Below are positions 1-7,980 of a stretch of DNA of 64,000 nt, piece after piece. Every line of letters starts with the position of its first letter. The stretch's first letter is position 1. This stretch comes from Caulobacterales bacterium RIFCSPHIGHO2_01_FULL_70_19. GTDB taxonomy: Bacteria > Pseudomonadota > Alphaproteobacteria > Caulobacterales > Caulobacteraceae. Made by a program: the position numbers and the translations under genes. The notes under the pieces are model-generated. The model did no database searches. It was not told the DNA's origin and saw only the letters and a list, made by a program, of their open reading frames with translations. The DNA lies in the NCBI GenBank assembly GCA_001794825.1, contig MGLK01000019.1, positions 32,657-96,656 on the forward strand, written 5' to 3'.

Positions 1-24
1 TGCCTTGTCCGGCGAAGCCGACGG

Positions 25-282
25 TCAGGCCCGTCGCTTCACCAGCCCAAGCAGGAACAACAGAATGACCGCGCCGATGGTGGCGACGATGATGCCGATG
101 ATCCAGTTGCCCCCGGCGTCGCCGCCCAGCAGGGTGTTGTAGAGGAAGCCGCCGATCAGGGCGCCGACGACCCCGACGATCAGGTTGGTCAGGAGGCCGT
201 GATTGCGGCCCATGATCTGTTCAGCCAACCAGCCGGCGACGATACCAATCAAGATCCACGCGATGATCCCAAATCCACTCAT
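25..282 (-). CDS. GlsB/YeaQ/YmgE family stress-response membrane protein
   Basis: An 85-residue, very hydrophobic protein with three predicted membrane segments (about residues 3-22, 30-50 and 58-80), glycine-rich helices and a short basic tail (KRR). This is the size and pattern of the transglycosylase-associated GlsB/YeaQ/YmgE family, small inner-membrane proteins often induced by stress; the molecular function is unknown. The ATG is preceded by an AAGGAG box about 8 bases upstream, which supports this start. It is transcribed away from the XRE regulator at 464. Family assignment is confident, role is not. Confidence 0.9.
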   Translation of the reverse strand: MSGFGIIAWILIGIVAGWLAEQIMGRNHGLLTNLIVGVVGALIGGFLYNTLLGGDAGGNWIIGIIVATIGAVILLFLLGLVKRRA

Positions 283-463
283 ACTCCCGCTCCTTCCAAG
301 GCGATGGTCGATGCGGCCTTAATGCGCCGCCAGCGTAACGGTTGCGGACACATGACCGAACGCCGGTCGTCCGTTCTCCCCCGGAGCGGGAGCCCGGCAC
401 GCTGCTTGCCGCGTGAGGGGCGAGCCGTCCCGCTTCGGGACAGGCGCAAGGGGAACCGGGATC

Positions 464-841
464 ATGGCTTCAGACATCGACCTTCACCTCGGACGTCGCC
501 TTCGTCGCCGCCGCCGCCTGCTGGGCCTGACCCAGCAGCAGCTGGCCGCGCAGGTCGGCATCCGCTTCCAGCAGATCCAGAAGTACGAGTGCGGCGCCAA
601 TCGCATCTCCGCCGCCCGCCTGTGGCAGCTGGCCGAGGCGCTGGAGTCGCCCGTCAGCTATTTCTACGACGGGCTCGAGGAGGCGATCGAGCGCCGGGAG
701 GCCGCCAACCAGGGCGGAGAGATGTTTTCCCGCAAGGAAACGCTCGACCTGATCCAGGCCTACTACCAGCTGGACGAAAAGCCGCGCCGGCGGCTGCTCG
801 ACCTCGCCAAGTCGCTGCACACCGAGGGCGAGGCCGCCTGA
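464..841 (+). CDS. XRE-family helix-turn-helix regulator
   Basis: A 125-residue protein with a Cro/C1-type helix-turn-helix at about residues 11-65 (GLTQQQLAAQVGI, then QIQKYECGANRIS) followed by an alpha-helical C-terminal half. This layout is common in Caulobacterales and rhizobia, where such single-domain regulators bind DNA as dimers. The ATG at 464 was chosen because the helix-turn-helix begins right after it and a purine-rich AAGGGGA lies upstream; an in-frame upstream extension to 413 is possible but has no similarity to the fold. The target is unknown. The next gene begins 124 bases downstream beyond a repeat-rich spacer. Confidence 0.88.
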   Translation: MASDIDLHLGRRLRRRRRLLGLTQQQLAAQVGIRFQQIQKYECGANRISAARLWQLAEALESPVSYFYDGLEEAIERREAANQGGEMFSRKETLDLIQAYYQLDEKPRRRLLDLAKSLHTEGEAA

Positions 842-858
842 ACGTGGGCGGCGGGTCA

Positions 859-965
859 TGAGGAGCGAGTGGGGAGCGGTTGATCCGCTGTCCCGCCGTA
901 CAGTTCGCGGGCGCGAGCAGAGAGCGGATTGACTCGCCACTCGCCACTCGCCACTCGCCTCTCCC
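859..965. repeat. Intergenic inverted/tandem repeat with ACTCGCC units
   Basis: The spacer between the XRE gene and the HisN-like gene ends in four perfect 7-base units (ACTCGCC at 932-959) directly before the next start codon. On its left side lies GAGCGAGTGG, which has the complementary sense (CCACTCGC). The unit is therefore bounded by inverted GTGGCGAGTGG-like arms with a GC-rich centre. A region of similar size and design lies at 40583-40712. Seen directly; its nature as a dispersed repeat is inference. Confidence 0.55.
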
Positions 966-1757
966 ATGACCGAGTACGAACTTTTCGCCGTCGAGCTGGC
1001 CCGTGAAGCGGCCCGGGTGTCGCTGCCCTACTTCCGCAATCCGTGCGAGCAGACGGACAAGGGCGGGGCCGCCGGCTTCGACCCGGTGACCCAGGCCGAC
1101 CGCGAGGCCGAGGCGGCGATCCGTCGCCTGATCGAGGCGCGCTACCCGGGTCACGGGGTCATCGGCGAGGAGTACGGCGAGGACCGACCCGACGCCGAGC
1201 ATGTCTGGGTGCTGGACCCCATCGACGGCACGCGCGCCTTCATCGCCGGCCTGCCGCTGTGGACCAACCTGATCGCGCTGCGCACCGCCGGCCGCCCAAC
1301 CGTCGGGGTGATCGGCCAGCCCTATCTCGACGAGATCTTCCTGGGAGGCCCTTCCGGGGCGCGCCTGATCAGGGGCGGCGCCGAGACCCGTCTCGAAACA
1401 CGGTCGTGCGAGCGCCTGACCGAGGCGGTCATCGCGACCACCGACACGGACCTGTTCACCGGCCCCGAGCTGGGCGCCTGGACGCAGGTCCGGGCGGCGG
1501 CGCGGCTGGCGCGACTGGGCTGCGACGCCTACGCCTACGCCATGCTGGCCGCCGGACGGGTGGATCTGGTGGCCGAGAGCGGCCTGAAGGTCTGGGACTG
1601 GTCGGCGCTGGTTCCGGTGATCGAGGCGGCGGGCGGCGAGGTCACCGACTGGCGCGGCGGCGCGCCGCGCGACAACGGCCAGATCCTCGCGGTCGGCGAC
1701 GCGCGCATCCGCGAGCAGGCGCTGGTCTCGTTGCGCCGGGCGGCCCTCCAGGCCTGA
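966..1757 (+). CDS. hisN: Inositol-monophosphatase family phosphatase, probably histidinol-phosphatase HisN
   Basis: A 263-residue member of the FIG superfamily of metal-dependent phosphatases. It has the metal-binding GEE (about residues 67-69), the DPIDGTRAF signature (84-92, with Asp84 and Asp87) and the C-terminal WDWSALVPVIEAAGG region. The TR-F-I variant after the DPIDG motif and the overall length resemble the HisN-type histidinol-phosphatase that performs the penultimate step of histidine synthesis in actinobacteria and alphaproteobacteria. Inositol- or 3'-phosphoadenosine phosphatase activity cannot be excluded. No Shine-Dalgarno is evident before the ATG; four ACTCGCC repeats occupy that place. 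It is not linked to other his genes here. Confidence 0.8.
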   Translation: MTEYELFAVELAREAARVSLPYFRNPCEQTDKGGAAGFDPVTQADREAEAAIRRLIEARYPGHGVIGEEYGEDRPDAEHVWVLDPIDGTRAFIAGLPLWTNLIALRTAGRPTVGVIGQPYLDEIFLGGPSGARLIRGGAETRLETRSCERLTEAVIATTDTDLFTGPELGAWTQVRAAARLARLGCDAYAYAMLAAGRVDLVAESGLKVWDWSALVPVIEAAGGEVTDWRGGAPRDNGQILAVGDARIREQALVSLRRAALQA

Positions 1758-1763
1758 CCTTCG

Positions 1764-2840
1764 TCAGGCGGCGGAGGGCGCGGGCGAAGATTGGGGCGGA
1801 ATTCCGAGGTCCGGCCCGGCCGCCGGGGGGGGCGCGGCCGGCGTCGGCGACAGGTCCTCCACCGGCGAGACGTAGGCGGCCATGGCGTCGAACTCCTCAA
1901 GCAGCACGGCCCGCCTGTCGTCGGTCTCCATGATGACCTCGTGCCGGGCTCCCGCCACCTCGACGTAGCGGCCGCGTCCGAGCCGCTTGGCCGCCCACTT
2001 GTTGGTCTGTTTCCAGACCCGATCGTCGTCGGCGGCCTGCACTACGGCGACCGGAATCTTCACTGACTTCAGGGCCTTCGGCTTGAGGGCCCGTTCTCCG
2101 GCGTCGAGGGCGAACGCCAGCCAGCCCCAGGTGGGGCCGCCCACCGCCAGATGGGGGCAGGCGTAGAGCTGCTGCCGCCACTGTTCGTAGCGGGTCTCGT
2201 CGGAGGTGAGGGCGTCCTTGTCGAAGGTGTGATCGAACGGATCGTCCGGATCGTCGAGCACATAGTCGCCCGCCTTGCCGTGGCGCAGGTTCCAGCGCAC
2301 CGCCAGCTTGACCGACCATATCGAGCGCTTGCCGGTCTTGATGCGCAGCATCGGACTGGTCAGCAGCGCGCCGGAGAACCGATCCTCGCCGCCCTCGAGG
2401 GTGAGCAGGTTCAGGGTCGCGCCCATCGAGTGGCCGATCATGACCCAGGGCCGGGGCGCCCGCCCCTCGAAGGCCTCGAGCAGGCGGGCGTAGTCGTCGA
2501 CGAACTCCTCGACCGCCCGGGCGTGCCCCTTCAGCCGGTCGGGCAGCAGCCGGGCCGACAGTCCCTGGCCGCGCCAGTCGTGCGCCAGAACGCACCAGCC
2601 GCGCGCCAGCAGATTGCCGATCAGCTCGAAATACTTCTCGATCGGCTCCGTGCGCCCGGGGCTGACCACCACGGTTCCGCGGGGCTTTCGCGCCACCAGG
2701 GCCGACGGCGTCCAGAAGGCTGCCCGCAGGCGCAGACCGCCGGCGCCGCGGAACCACTCGCCCGCGCCGCCGGGCGGCGCCGAGGCGCCGGGAACCCCCA
2801 TCAGCGGGGCGTTTGCGGCGTAGGCGGCGGCTCGGCTCAC
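1764..2840 (-). CDS. Alpha/beta hydrolase (monoacylglycerol lipase / lysophospholipase-like, S33)
   Basis: A 358-residue alpha/beta hydrolase of the serine-aminopeptidase S33 group (hydrolase_4). The nucleophile elbow is GHSMG (Ser at about 138), with an HDWRGQGLS oxyanion-region motif near residue 88; the acid is likely in AADDDRVW (about 270) and the histidine in ARHEVI (about 300). This is the pattern of lysophospholipases and monoglyceride lipases; the real substrate is unknown. The last 30 or so residues are proline- and alanine-rich and probably disordered. The start is GTG at 2840, overlapping the stop of the upstream gene in GTGA, so the two are translationally coupled. An internal ATG at residue 14 is an alternative. 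Confidence 0.85.
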   Translation of the reverse strand: MSRAAAYAANAPLMGVPGASAPPGGAGEWFRGAGGLRLRAAFWTPSALVARKPRGTVVVSPGRTEPIEKYFELIGNLLARGWCVLAHDWRGQGLSARLLPDRLKGHARAVEEFVDDYARLLEAFEGRAPRPWVMIGHSMGATLNLLTLEGGEDRFSGALLTSPMLRIKTGKRSIWSVKLAVRWNLRHGKAGDYVLDDPDDPFDHTFDKDALTSDETRYEQWRQQLYACPHLAVGGPTWGWLAFALDAGERALKPKALKSVKIPVAVVQAADDDRVWKQTNKWAAKRLGRGRYVEVAGARHEVIMETDDRRAVLLEEFDAMAAYVSPVEDLSPTPAAPPPAAGPDLGIPPQSSPAPSAA

Positions 2841-3748
2841 TCGGGCTTCCTGAATCTCAAGGTCATGCGGTCGCTCTCGCCGATCTCGTCGTACTTCGCA
2901 CGATCGAAGGTCGGGTCGGGCGGCGAGCCCCGCGGCGCGGTCAGGCGCATGGGCGGCAGGGTGTCGACGCCGAACGGATGATCCTTGGTATCCCTTTCAT
3001 TGGCGTTGATTTCGGACGCCGCCACGAAGGCGAAGCCCGCCTCGGCCGCCAGCTGTCGCACGAACGCTTCCTGAACGTAGCCGTTCGCCGCCGCCGGATC
3101 CTGGTCCTCGTCCGGTCCCAGCCGGTGCTGCTCCACCCCGAGAACGCCGCCGGGCCGAAGCGCGGCCCAGGCGTCCGAGAAGGCCTTTTCGGCGATGCCG
3201 GCCGCCATCCACGCATGGATGTTGCGCATGAACAGGACCAGGTCGGCCGTGCCGGCGGGCGCGACCGGGCCCGAGGTCGGTCCGAAGGCGCTGAGTTCGA
3301 TGTCGCCGTACAGCGCGCGGTCCTTCGTGAAGCGCTCCTGGAAGGCGGCCATGAGGGCGACCTGGGCCGGATCGGCGCCGGGCCCTGTCTGGAAGCCGGC
3401 GGCGATGTACTTGCCGCCTCCTTCCGCGAGATAGGGGGCGAGAATCTCGGTGTACCAGCCGCTGCCCGGCCAGAAGTCGATGACGGTCATGCGCGGCTGC
3501 AGGCCGAAGAAGCGCAACGTCTCCATCGGATGCCGCCACAGGTCGCGGTCGCGATCCTGGGCCCGCCAGGGTCCCTCGACGGCCCACTCGAGCGAGCCCT
3601 TGGGCGGACCGGTCGGCTCGGGCGGCGGCTCGGCGGTCTCCTCGCGGCGTCCGCAGCCGGCGAGCGCCACGAAGGCGGCCGCCGCGGAGCCGGACAGAAC
3701 GCACCGGCGCGACGGCGTCAGGCGCCAACCGTCCAATTTCTCACCCAT
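2837..3748 (-). CDS. Exported class I SAM methyltransferase-like lipoprotein (COG4798 type)
   Basis: A 303-residue protein with an SRR twin-arginine-like N-terminus, a hydrophobic segment and a lipobox (VALAGC, Cys about 32), then a methyltransferase-like core: TVIDFWPGSGWYTEILAPYL (motif I, about 112-131), DLVLFMRNIHAW and LRPGGVLGVEQH. The GxGxG loop is altered to PGSGW, so catalytic activity is uncertain. The family is annotated as predicted methyltransferase and is frequently exported in alphaproteobacteria. It ends in YDEIGESDRMTLRFRKPE, almost identical to the C-terminus of the next upstream gene, its paralogue. Its stop overlaps the start of the alpha/beta hydrolase. Confidence 0.82.
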   Translation of the reverse strand: MGEKLDGWRLTPSRRCVLSGSAAAAFVALAGCGRREETAEPPPEPTGPPKGSLEWAVEGPWRAQDRDRDLWRHPMETLRFFGLQPRMTVIDFWPGSGWYTEILAPYLAEGGGKYIAAGFQTGPGADPAQVALMAAFQERFTKDRALYGDIELSAFGPTSGPVAPAGTADLVLFMRNIHAWMAAGIAEKAFSDAWAALRPGGVLGVEQHRLGPDEDQDPAAANGYVQEAFVRQLAAEAGFAFVAASEINANERDTKDHPFGVDTLPPMRLTAPRGSPPDPTFDRAKYDEIGESDRMTLRFRKPE

Positions 3749-3832
3749 GCACGACCCCCGCGGGGCAGATGTACGCCTGCTCCGGCGTTCCGGGCTTAAC
3801 CCTGTTCCCGCCCCGGGTCAAAAGCCCGCCCA

Positions 3833-4660
3833 TCAGCCCGGCTTGCGGAATCGCAGCGTCATGCGGTCGCTCTCGCCGATGGCGTCGTACTCGGCCCGTT
3901 CCGCATCGGTCAGCGGCGTCGGGCGGTCGGTGGCGACGTTGGCGCGGGGCGCGCTGACCCGGGTGGGCGGCAGCGTCCAGACGCCATACGGATGGTCGTG
4001 GTCGTCCGCCGGATTGGCGTTGATCTGGCTGCGGGCGTCCAGTTCGAACCCGGCCGCCCGGGCGGCGTGGATGACGTAGCTTTCGGACACGTAGCCGGTC
4101 GGCGCCGTCTCGTCGGGGTTCAGTCCCTCGGCGCTGCGGTGCTGCTCGATCGCCAGGACGCCGCCGGGCTTCAACGCCTTGAAGAAGGCCGCCATGTACG
4201 GCGCGGTCCGATCGCTGCGATGCCAGTTGTGCAGGGCGCGGGCGACGATGACCATGTCGGCCGTCCCGTCCTCGACGCCCATGCCTTCCAGGGGACGATT
4301 GACCGGGACATAGGTCCCGCCGGTGGCGGCGGCGTAGGGCTCGAGGATGTTGCGCCACCAGCCGGCCCGGCCCGGCTCGATCTCGACGACCGTGAGGCCG
4401 GGGCGCAGGCCCCAGAAGGTCAGGGTTTCGAACGGATGACGGAAGGCGTCGCGGGCGCGGTCCGCGGCGGGGCGGGTTTCGGAGGCGACGGCGGCCTGCA
4501 GGGCGGCGTCCTCCTGCAGCACCGGCGGGACCATGGCGGCGCGACGGGCGGCGCGCTGGCCCGGCGTCTCGTCGAGCGCGGGCAGGGCCGGGAACGCCTG
4601 GGCGGAGGCGACGGCCGGCAGGGCGAGCGCCGCGGCGGCGGCGAGGGCGAAGAGGCGCAT
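3833..4660 (-). CDS. Secreted class I SAM methyltransferase-like protein, paralogue of the downstream gene
   Basis: A 275-residue protein beginning with a standard Sec signal peptide (MRLFALAAAAALALPAVASA, cleavage after AxA). The core matches its neighbour: FRHPFETLTFWGLRPG, TVVEIEPGRAGWW, ILEPY, LKPGGVLAIEQHR and a final ESDRMTLRFRKPG. The start at 4660 is set by the signal peptide; an open frame continues upstream but has no sensible content. Motif I (VEIEPGRAGWW) departs from the consensus, so S-adenosylmethionine binding should be treated as unproved. Tandem duplication followed by divergence of the export signal (soluble here, lipid-anchored downstream) is the simplest reading. Substrate unknown. 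Confidence 0.82.
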   Translation of the reverse strand: MRLFALAAAAALALPAVASAQAFPALPALDETPGQRAARRAAMVPPVLQEDAALQAAVASETRPAADRARDAFRHPFETLTFWGLRPGLTVVEIEPGRAGWWRNILEPYAAATGGTYVPVNRPLEGMGVEDGTADMVIVARALHNWHRSDRTAPYMAAFFKALKPGGVLAIEQHRSAEGLNPDETAPTGYVSESYVIHAARAAGFELDARSQINANPADDHDHPYGVWTLPPTRVSAPRANVATDRPTPLTDAERAEYDAIGESDRMTLRFRKPG

Positions 4661-4751
4661 GGATCGGGCTCCGGACGAAAGGTTCGCAACCCTTAACGAG
4701 GCGAGACGCACGGGCAAGCCGCATCGTCGCCGCGAGACGGCGTGACGCGCC

Positions 4752-4779
4752 CTTGACGCGCCTCGAACAGCTCCCAAAT
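4752..4779 (+). promoter_or_regulatory. Possible sigma-32 heat-shock promoter for the small heat-shock gene
   Basis: CTTGAC at 4752-4757 is followed after 13 bases by CTCCCAAAT (4771-4779), which resembles the alphaproteobacterial sigma-32 pattern (CTTGA, then CCCATNT-like). It lies about 140 bases before the hsp20 start, leaving room for a long structured leader. The match at the -10 is imperfect. Confidence 0.35.
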
Positions 4780-4837
4780 CCTTGGTCGAGGACGCCGCTT
4801 CGGGTCCTCCGGAACGACCGGCGCCGGAATACGGGCC

Positions 4838-4919
4838 GGCCGGACCGAACTCCCACCGCCGGTCCGGGCTGAAACCGCGGGACCGGTTCAACCTTGCTGA
4901 TCCTCAGGAGGATGACATG
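4838..4919 (+). promoter_or_regulatory. ROSE-like RNA thermometer in the hsp20 leader
   Basis: The leader holds a perfect 8-bp hairpin (CCGGACCG at 4840-4847 with CGGTCCGG at 4860-4867) and, next to the start codon, TTGCT (4894-4898) facing the Shine-Dalgarno AGGAGGA (4906-4912). A TTGCT-type anti-Shine-Dalgarno strand in the last hairpin is the hallmark of ROSE elements, which melt on heating to permit translation of small heat-shock genes in alpha- and gammaproteobacteria. ATCC/GGAT can also close the same loop. The call is from sequence pattern; no folding was run. Confidence 0.65.
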
Positions 4920-5390
4920 CGTACCTATGACTTCTCGCCGCTCTACCGTTCGGCCGTCGGCTTCGACCGTCTGGCCAGCCTGCTCGAAAGCGCCGCGCGC
5001 ACGAGCCAGGAGAACGGCTGGCCGCCCTACAACATCGAGACCACGGGCGAGAACGCCTATCGCATCGAGATCGCCGTCGCCGGCTTCAAGCCCGACGAGC
5101 TGAACATCGAGGTGAAGGAGAACCTGCTCACGGTCACCGGCCGCAAGACCGCCAACGACGAGGGCGCCGGCGAGCGCCGGTTCCTGCACCGCGGCCTGGC
5201 CGAGCGCGACTTCGAGCGCCGCTTCCAGCTGGCCGACTACGTCGTCGTCAAGGGCGCCGATCTGGTCAACGGCCTGCTGTCGATCGAGCTGGCCCGCGAA
5301 CTGCCGGAGGCGCTGAAGCCGCGTCGTATCGAGATCGGCACGGGCTCCGGCCAGCCGCTGATCGAGGGCAAGAAGGCCAAGGCGGCCTGA
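4917..5390 (+). CDS. Small heat-shock protein, Hsp20/IbpA family
   Basis: A 157-residue class A small heat-shock protein of the alphaproteobacterial IbpA-like type. The alpha-crystallin domain covers about residues 37-130: [20 protein letters not shown] opens it and [11 protein letters not shown] follows. The C-terminus has RRIEI, the I-x-I anchor for oligomer assembly, at about residue 140. Such proteins are ATP-independent holdases that keep unfolded proteins soluble during heat stress. The ATG at 4917 sits 5 bases after AGGAGG and matches the family N-terminus ([19 protein letters not shown]). A strong terminator follows the gene, so it is monocistronic. Regulation is probably by sigma-32 plus the ROSE-like leader. 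Confidence 0.95.
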   Translation: MRTYDFSPLYRSAVGFDRLASLLESAARTSQENGWPPYNIETTGENAYRIEIAVAGFKPDELNIEVKENLLTVTGRKTANDEGAGERRFLHRGLAERDFERRFQLADYVVVKGADLVNGLLSIELARELPEALKPRRIEIGTGSGQPLIEGKKAKAA

Positions 5391-5413
5391 GCCGCACGGC
5401 CGAGGCATGACGA

Positions 5414-5446
5414 GGGACGGCGCTCCGTGCGCCGTCCCTTTTTTTT
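5414..5446 (+). terminator. Rho-independent terminator of hsp20
   Basis: A perfect 9-bp stem (GGGACGGCG at 5414-5422, CGCCGTCCC at 5430-5438) is followed by eight T residues. It ends the hsp20 transcript 24 bases after the stop and separates it from the convergent pentapeptide genes. Confidence 0.95.
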
Positions 5447-5449
5447 GTC

Positions 5450-6682
5450 TCAGGCGGCTGCGGCCGGAGCCGGGGCCAGCGACAGGAGCTGACCCTCGTC
5501 GAGCGCGCCGGGGTCGATGCGGGCGCCCGAGACGTCGGCCCCGTCGAGCCGGACGCCGGCCAGGCTCGCGCCTTCGAGCCGGGCGTACCGGAGTCCGGCT
5601 CCGACCAGCATCGCCGGGGCGGTGCGGCCGCCGCCCAGCGGCAAGGGCTCCAGCAGGGCGCCGCGAAGATCCGCCTTGTGCAGCAGGGCGCGGCTCAGGC
5701 GCGCGGCGCGCAGGTCGGCCCCGCGCAGGTCGCAGCCGCGCAGGTCGGCGTCCTCGAGGCAGGCCCCCTGCAGCGCCACGCCGCGCAGGTCCATGCCCAC
5801 AAAACAGGCCCCGCGGCCGCTGAGACCGGGCAGTTTGAGATTGCGCAGCCGATCGCCGAGGGGGCGCAGGTCGGCGCCGTCGAAGTTGGCGGGTGAGCCA
5901 AGCACGCCGCCGCTTTCGGCCCAGGCGTTGGCGTCGAGCGCCCGCTCCAGCAGCACGGCCGCCTGCTCGACGGCCTCGCCGGAAGGAGTCCGCAAGGCGC
6001 CGGTGAGGTCGGCCCGCTCCGTCTGCGCCCGCTCGACCGCGACGCCCGTCAACACCGCGCCGCGCAGCTGGGCGCCGGCCAGGTTGGCCCCGTCGACGGC
6101 GGCGTCCTCGAGCAGGGCGCCGCTCAGGTTGGCGTCGCGCAGGTTGGCGCCGGTCAGCCGCGCGCCCTTCATCAGACAGTCGGAGAAATCGGCCCGGAAC
6201 GCGGTCACCCCGTCGAGCAGGGAGCCGTTGAGCGTCGCGCCGGCGAAGGTGGCCCCGTCGGCGACGCCGCGTCGGGTCTCGTGGCGCACCGCGGCCAGCC
6301 CCCGCGTGGCGTGCGGGACGGCCAGCACGCCTTCGCGGAAGTCGGCGCGGGTCAGGTCGGCGCCCATCAGGCTGGCTCCGCGCAGACAGGCGCCGCGCAG
6401 GTCGGCGCGGACGAGGCTGGCGCGACTGAAATCCGCCCCCCTCAGGTCGCAGCAGAACAGCACGGCGCCGTCCAGCCGAGCCTCGACGAGGCGGGCGTCC
6501 TCGAGCGCGCAGCCGGTGAAGTCGACGTCGCGCAGGTCGCGCCCCGAGAGGTCGAGGCCATTGAGTTCGGCGAACTTGAGCGACAGGCGGCGCCCGCCGG
6601 GACGGCCCGCCAGCAGCCGCTCGTGGGCGGCGACCAGGACGTCCAGCTCGCCCTGGCTCAAGGGCCGCCGGACGAAGGTCAT
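5450..6682 (-). CDS. Pentapeptide-repeat protein, second of a coupled pair
   Basis: A 410-residue protein made mainly of A(D/N)LXX pentapeptide repeats, which fold as a right-handed quadrilateral beta-helix. Repeat blocks lie at about residues 45-220 and 270-400, interrupted by a non-repeat stretch (AAVLLERALDANAWAESGG) that has a counterpart in the upstream gene. The first 35 residues (ELDVLVAAHERLLAGRPGG) are helical and also shared. The ATG at 6682 overlaps the stop of the upstream gene in ATGA. No enzymatic motif is visible. Some pentapeptide proteins mimic DNA and protect gyrase (Qnr, MfpA), but these have no added helical domains; a scaffold or binding role is equally possible. Confidence 0.88.
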   Translation of the reverse strand: MTFVRRPLSQGELDVLVAAHERLLAGRPGGRRLSLKFAELNGLDLSGRDLRDVDFTGCALEDARLVEARLDGAVLFCCDLRGADFSRASLVRADLRGACLRGASLMGADLTRADFREGVLAVPHATRGLAAVRHETRRGVADGATFAGATLNGSLLDGVTAFRADFSDCLMKGARLTGANLRDANLSGALLEDAAVDGANLAGAQLRGAVLTGVAVERAQTERADLTGALRTPSGEAVEQAAVLLERALDANAWAESGGVLGSPANFDGADLRPLGDRLRNLKLPGLSGRGACFVGMDLRGVALQGACLEDADLRGCDLRGADLRAARLSRALLHKADLRGALLEPLPLGGGRTAPAMLVGAGLRYARLEGASLAGVRLDGADVSGARIDPGALDEGQLLSLAPAPAAAA

Positions 6683-7965
6683 TCGGCCGCCTGCAGCGCG
6701 GGCGAGGCGGCCTCGAACCCGCGGGCCCCGCGCGTCGTCGCCCCGGACATGGCGGCGCCCTTGAGGCAGGCGCCGCGCAGGGTGGTTCGCGTCAGGTCGG
6801 CGTCGACCAGGCAGGCCCGCTTCAGGTCGGCCCCGGACAGGTCGGCCCCCTTCAGGCATGCGCCGGTCAGGTCGGCGGGCAGCACCCGGTCGCCGGCGAT
6901 CAGCAAGGGCCCGAGCTGGGCTTCGCGAAGGTCGGCGCCGTTGAGCCGTGCGCGCGCCAGTCTTGCGCCCCGCAGATCGGCGCCCCGGAGGTTGGCCGAG
7001 CGGAGGTCGGCCTCCTCGAGGTGCGCCCCCTGCAACTGCACCCCCTGCATATCCAGGCCGTAGAAGACCGCGCCCTTGGCCGACAGCGCCGTCAGATTGT
7101 AGCCGCGGATCGAGCCGAGGGCGCGCAGGTCGACGCCGTCGAACACCGACGGCCGGCCCGACGCCCCTCCGGTCTCGCACCACTGGGCGTGCTCCGCCAG
7201 CATCTCGGCGGCCGGCATCTTGCCCACCGGCGCGCCCGCCGACCGATTGTCGGTCAGGGCTCCCGTCATGTCGGCGCCGTCGGTCCGCCACAGGGTGGCC
7301 TTGACCCCGACCAGCACGGCGTCGCGCAGGTCGGCCCCCGACAGGTCGGCGCCCGAGAGATCGGCGCCGGCGAGGTCCGCGCCCTTGAAGCTGGCCTGCT
7401 TGAGGTTGGCCCGGACCAGCTTGCAGTCCTTCATCACCGCGTCGGAGAAGTCCGCCGCCACGGCCACCACCCCGGTCAGCTTGGACCGCTCGAGGTTGGC
7501 GCCGGCGAGGCAGGCGCCCTGGGCCTCGGTCTCCCTCTGCTGCCGCGCCTCGATGACGCGGAACCCGAGGCGGGCGTCGGCGGCGGCTATGGTCCCCTCG
7601 CGCAGGTCGGCCTCGAACAGATCGGCCCCGGTCAGGTCGGCGCCGCGCAGGCAGGCGCCGCGGAGGTCGGCGCGCCGCATGGAGGCGTCGACCAGGATGG
7701 CCTCCTGCATGTCCGCGCCGAAGAAGGTGGCGTTGTCGAGCTTGGCGCCCGTCAGATCGCAGCCGATCAGGCAGGCCGCGGCGAAGTCGGCGTCGGCGAG
7801 GTTGCGACCGGCCAGCGACAGGCCCGACAGGTCCATCCAGGCGAAGACGGCGCGGGCGCCCCCGGGGCGGGCCTGCCACAGCCGGTCGTGCCGGGCGCAG
7901 ATGGCGTCCAGCTCGGCCTGTTCGATGCGCCTTCTGGCGACGGTCTGCGCGGCGGTCCCCGACAT
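6679..7965 (-). CDS. Pentapeptide-repeat protein, first of a coupled pair
   Basis: A 428-residue paralogue of the gene that follows it. A helical N-terminal segment (QAELDAICARHDRLWQARPGG, about 16-36) leads into pentapeptide repeats at about residues 45-125 and 148-245, then an interruption at about 250-285 (EMLAEHAQWCETGG) and a second beta-helix block to about 405. Long runs of ADLSG/ADLRG are typical. No signal peptide or membrane segment is visible, so it is likely cytoplasmic. The two genes share the same domain order and are linked by an ATGA overlap, which suggests a hetero-dimer made in equal amounts. Function is not known. Confidence 0.88.
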   Translation of the reverse strand: MSGTAAQTVARRRIEQAELDAICARHDRLWQARPGGARAVFAWMDLSGLSLAGRNLADADFAAACLIGCDLTGAKLDNATFFGADMQEAILVDASMRRADLRGACLRGADLTGADLFEADLREGTIAAADARLGFRVIEARQQRETEAQGACLAGANLERSKLTGVVAVAADFSDAVMKDCKLVRANLKQASFKGADLAGADLSGADLSGADLRDAVLVGVKATLWRTDGADMTGALTDNRSAGAPVGKMPAAEMLAEHAQWCETGGASGRPSVFDGVDLRALGSIRGYNLTALSAKGAVFYGLDMQGVQLQGAHLEEADLRSANLRGADLRGARLARARLNGADLREAQLGPLLIAGDRVLPADLTGACLKGADLSGADLKRACLVDADLTRTTLRGACLKGAAMSGATTRGARGFEAASPALQAAE

Positions 7966-7980
7966 TGCGCCAGAATGGCA

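Noticed and set aside
3741-5408. A 555-codon minus-strand frame across the hsp20 gene
   Set aside because: It runs antisense through hsp20 and out of frame through the signal-peptide methyltransferase-like gene; no family similarity.
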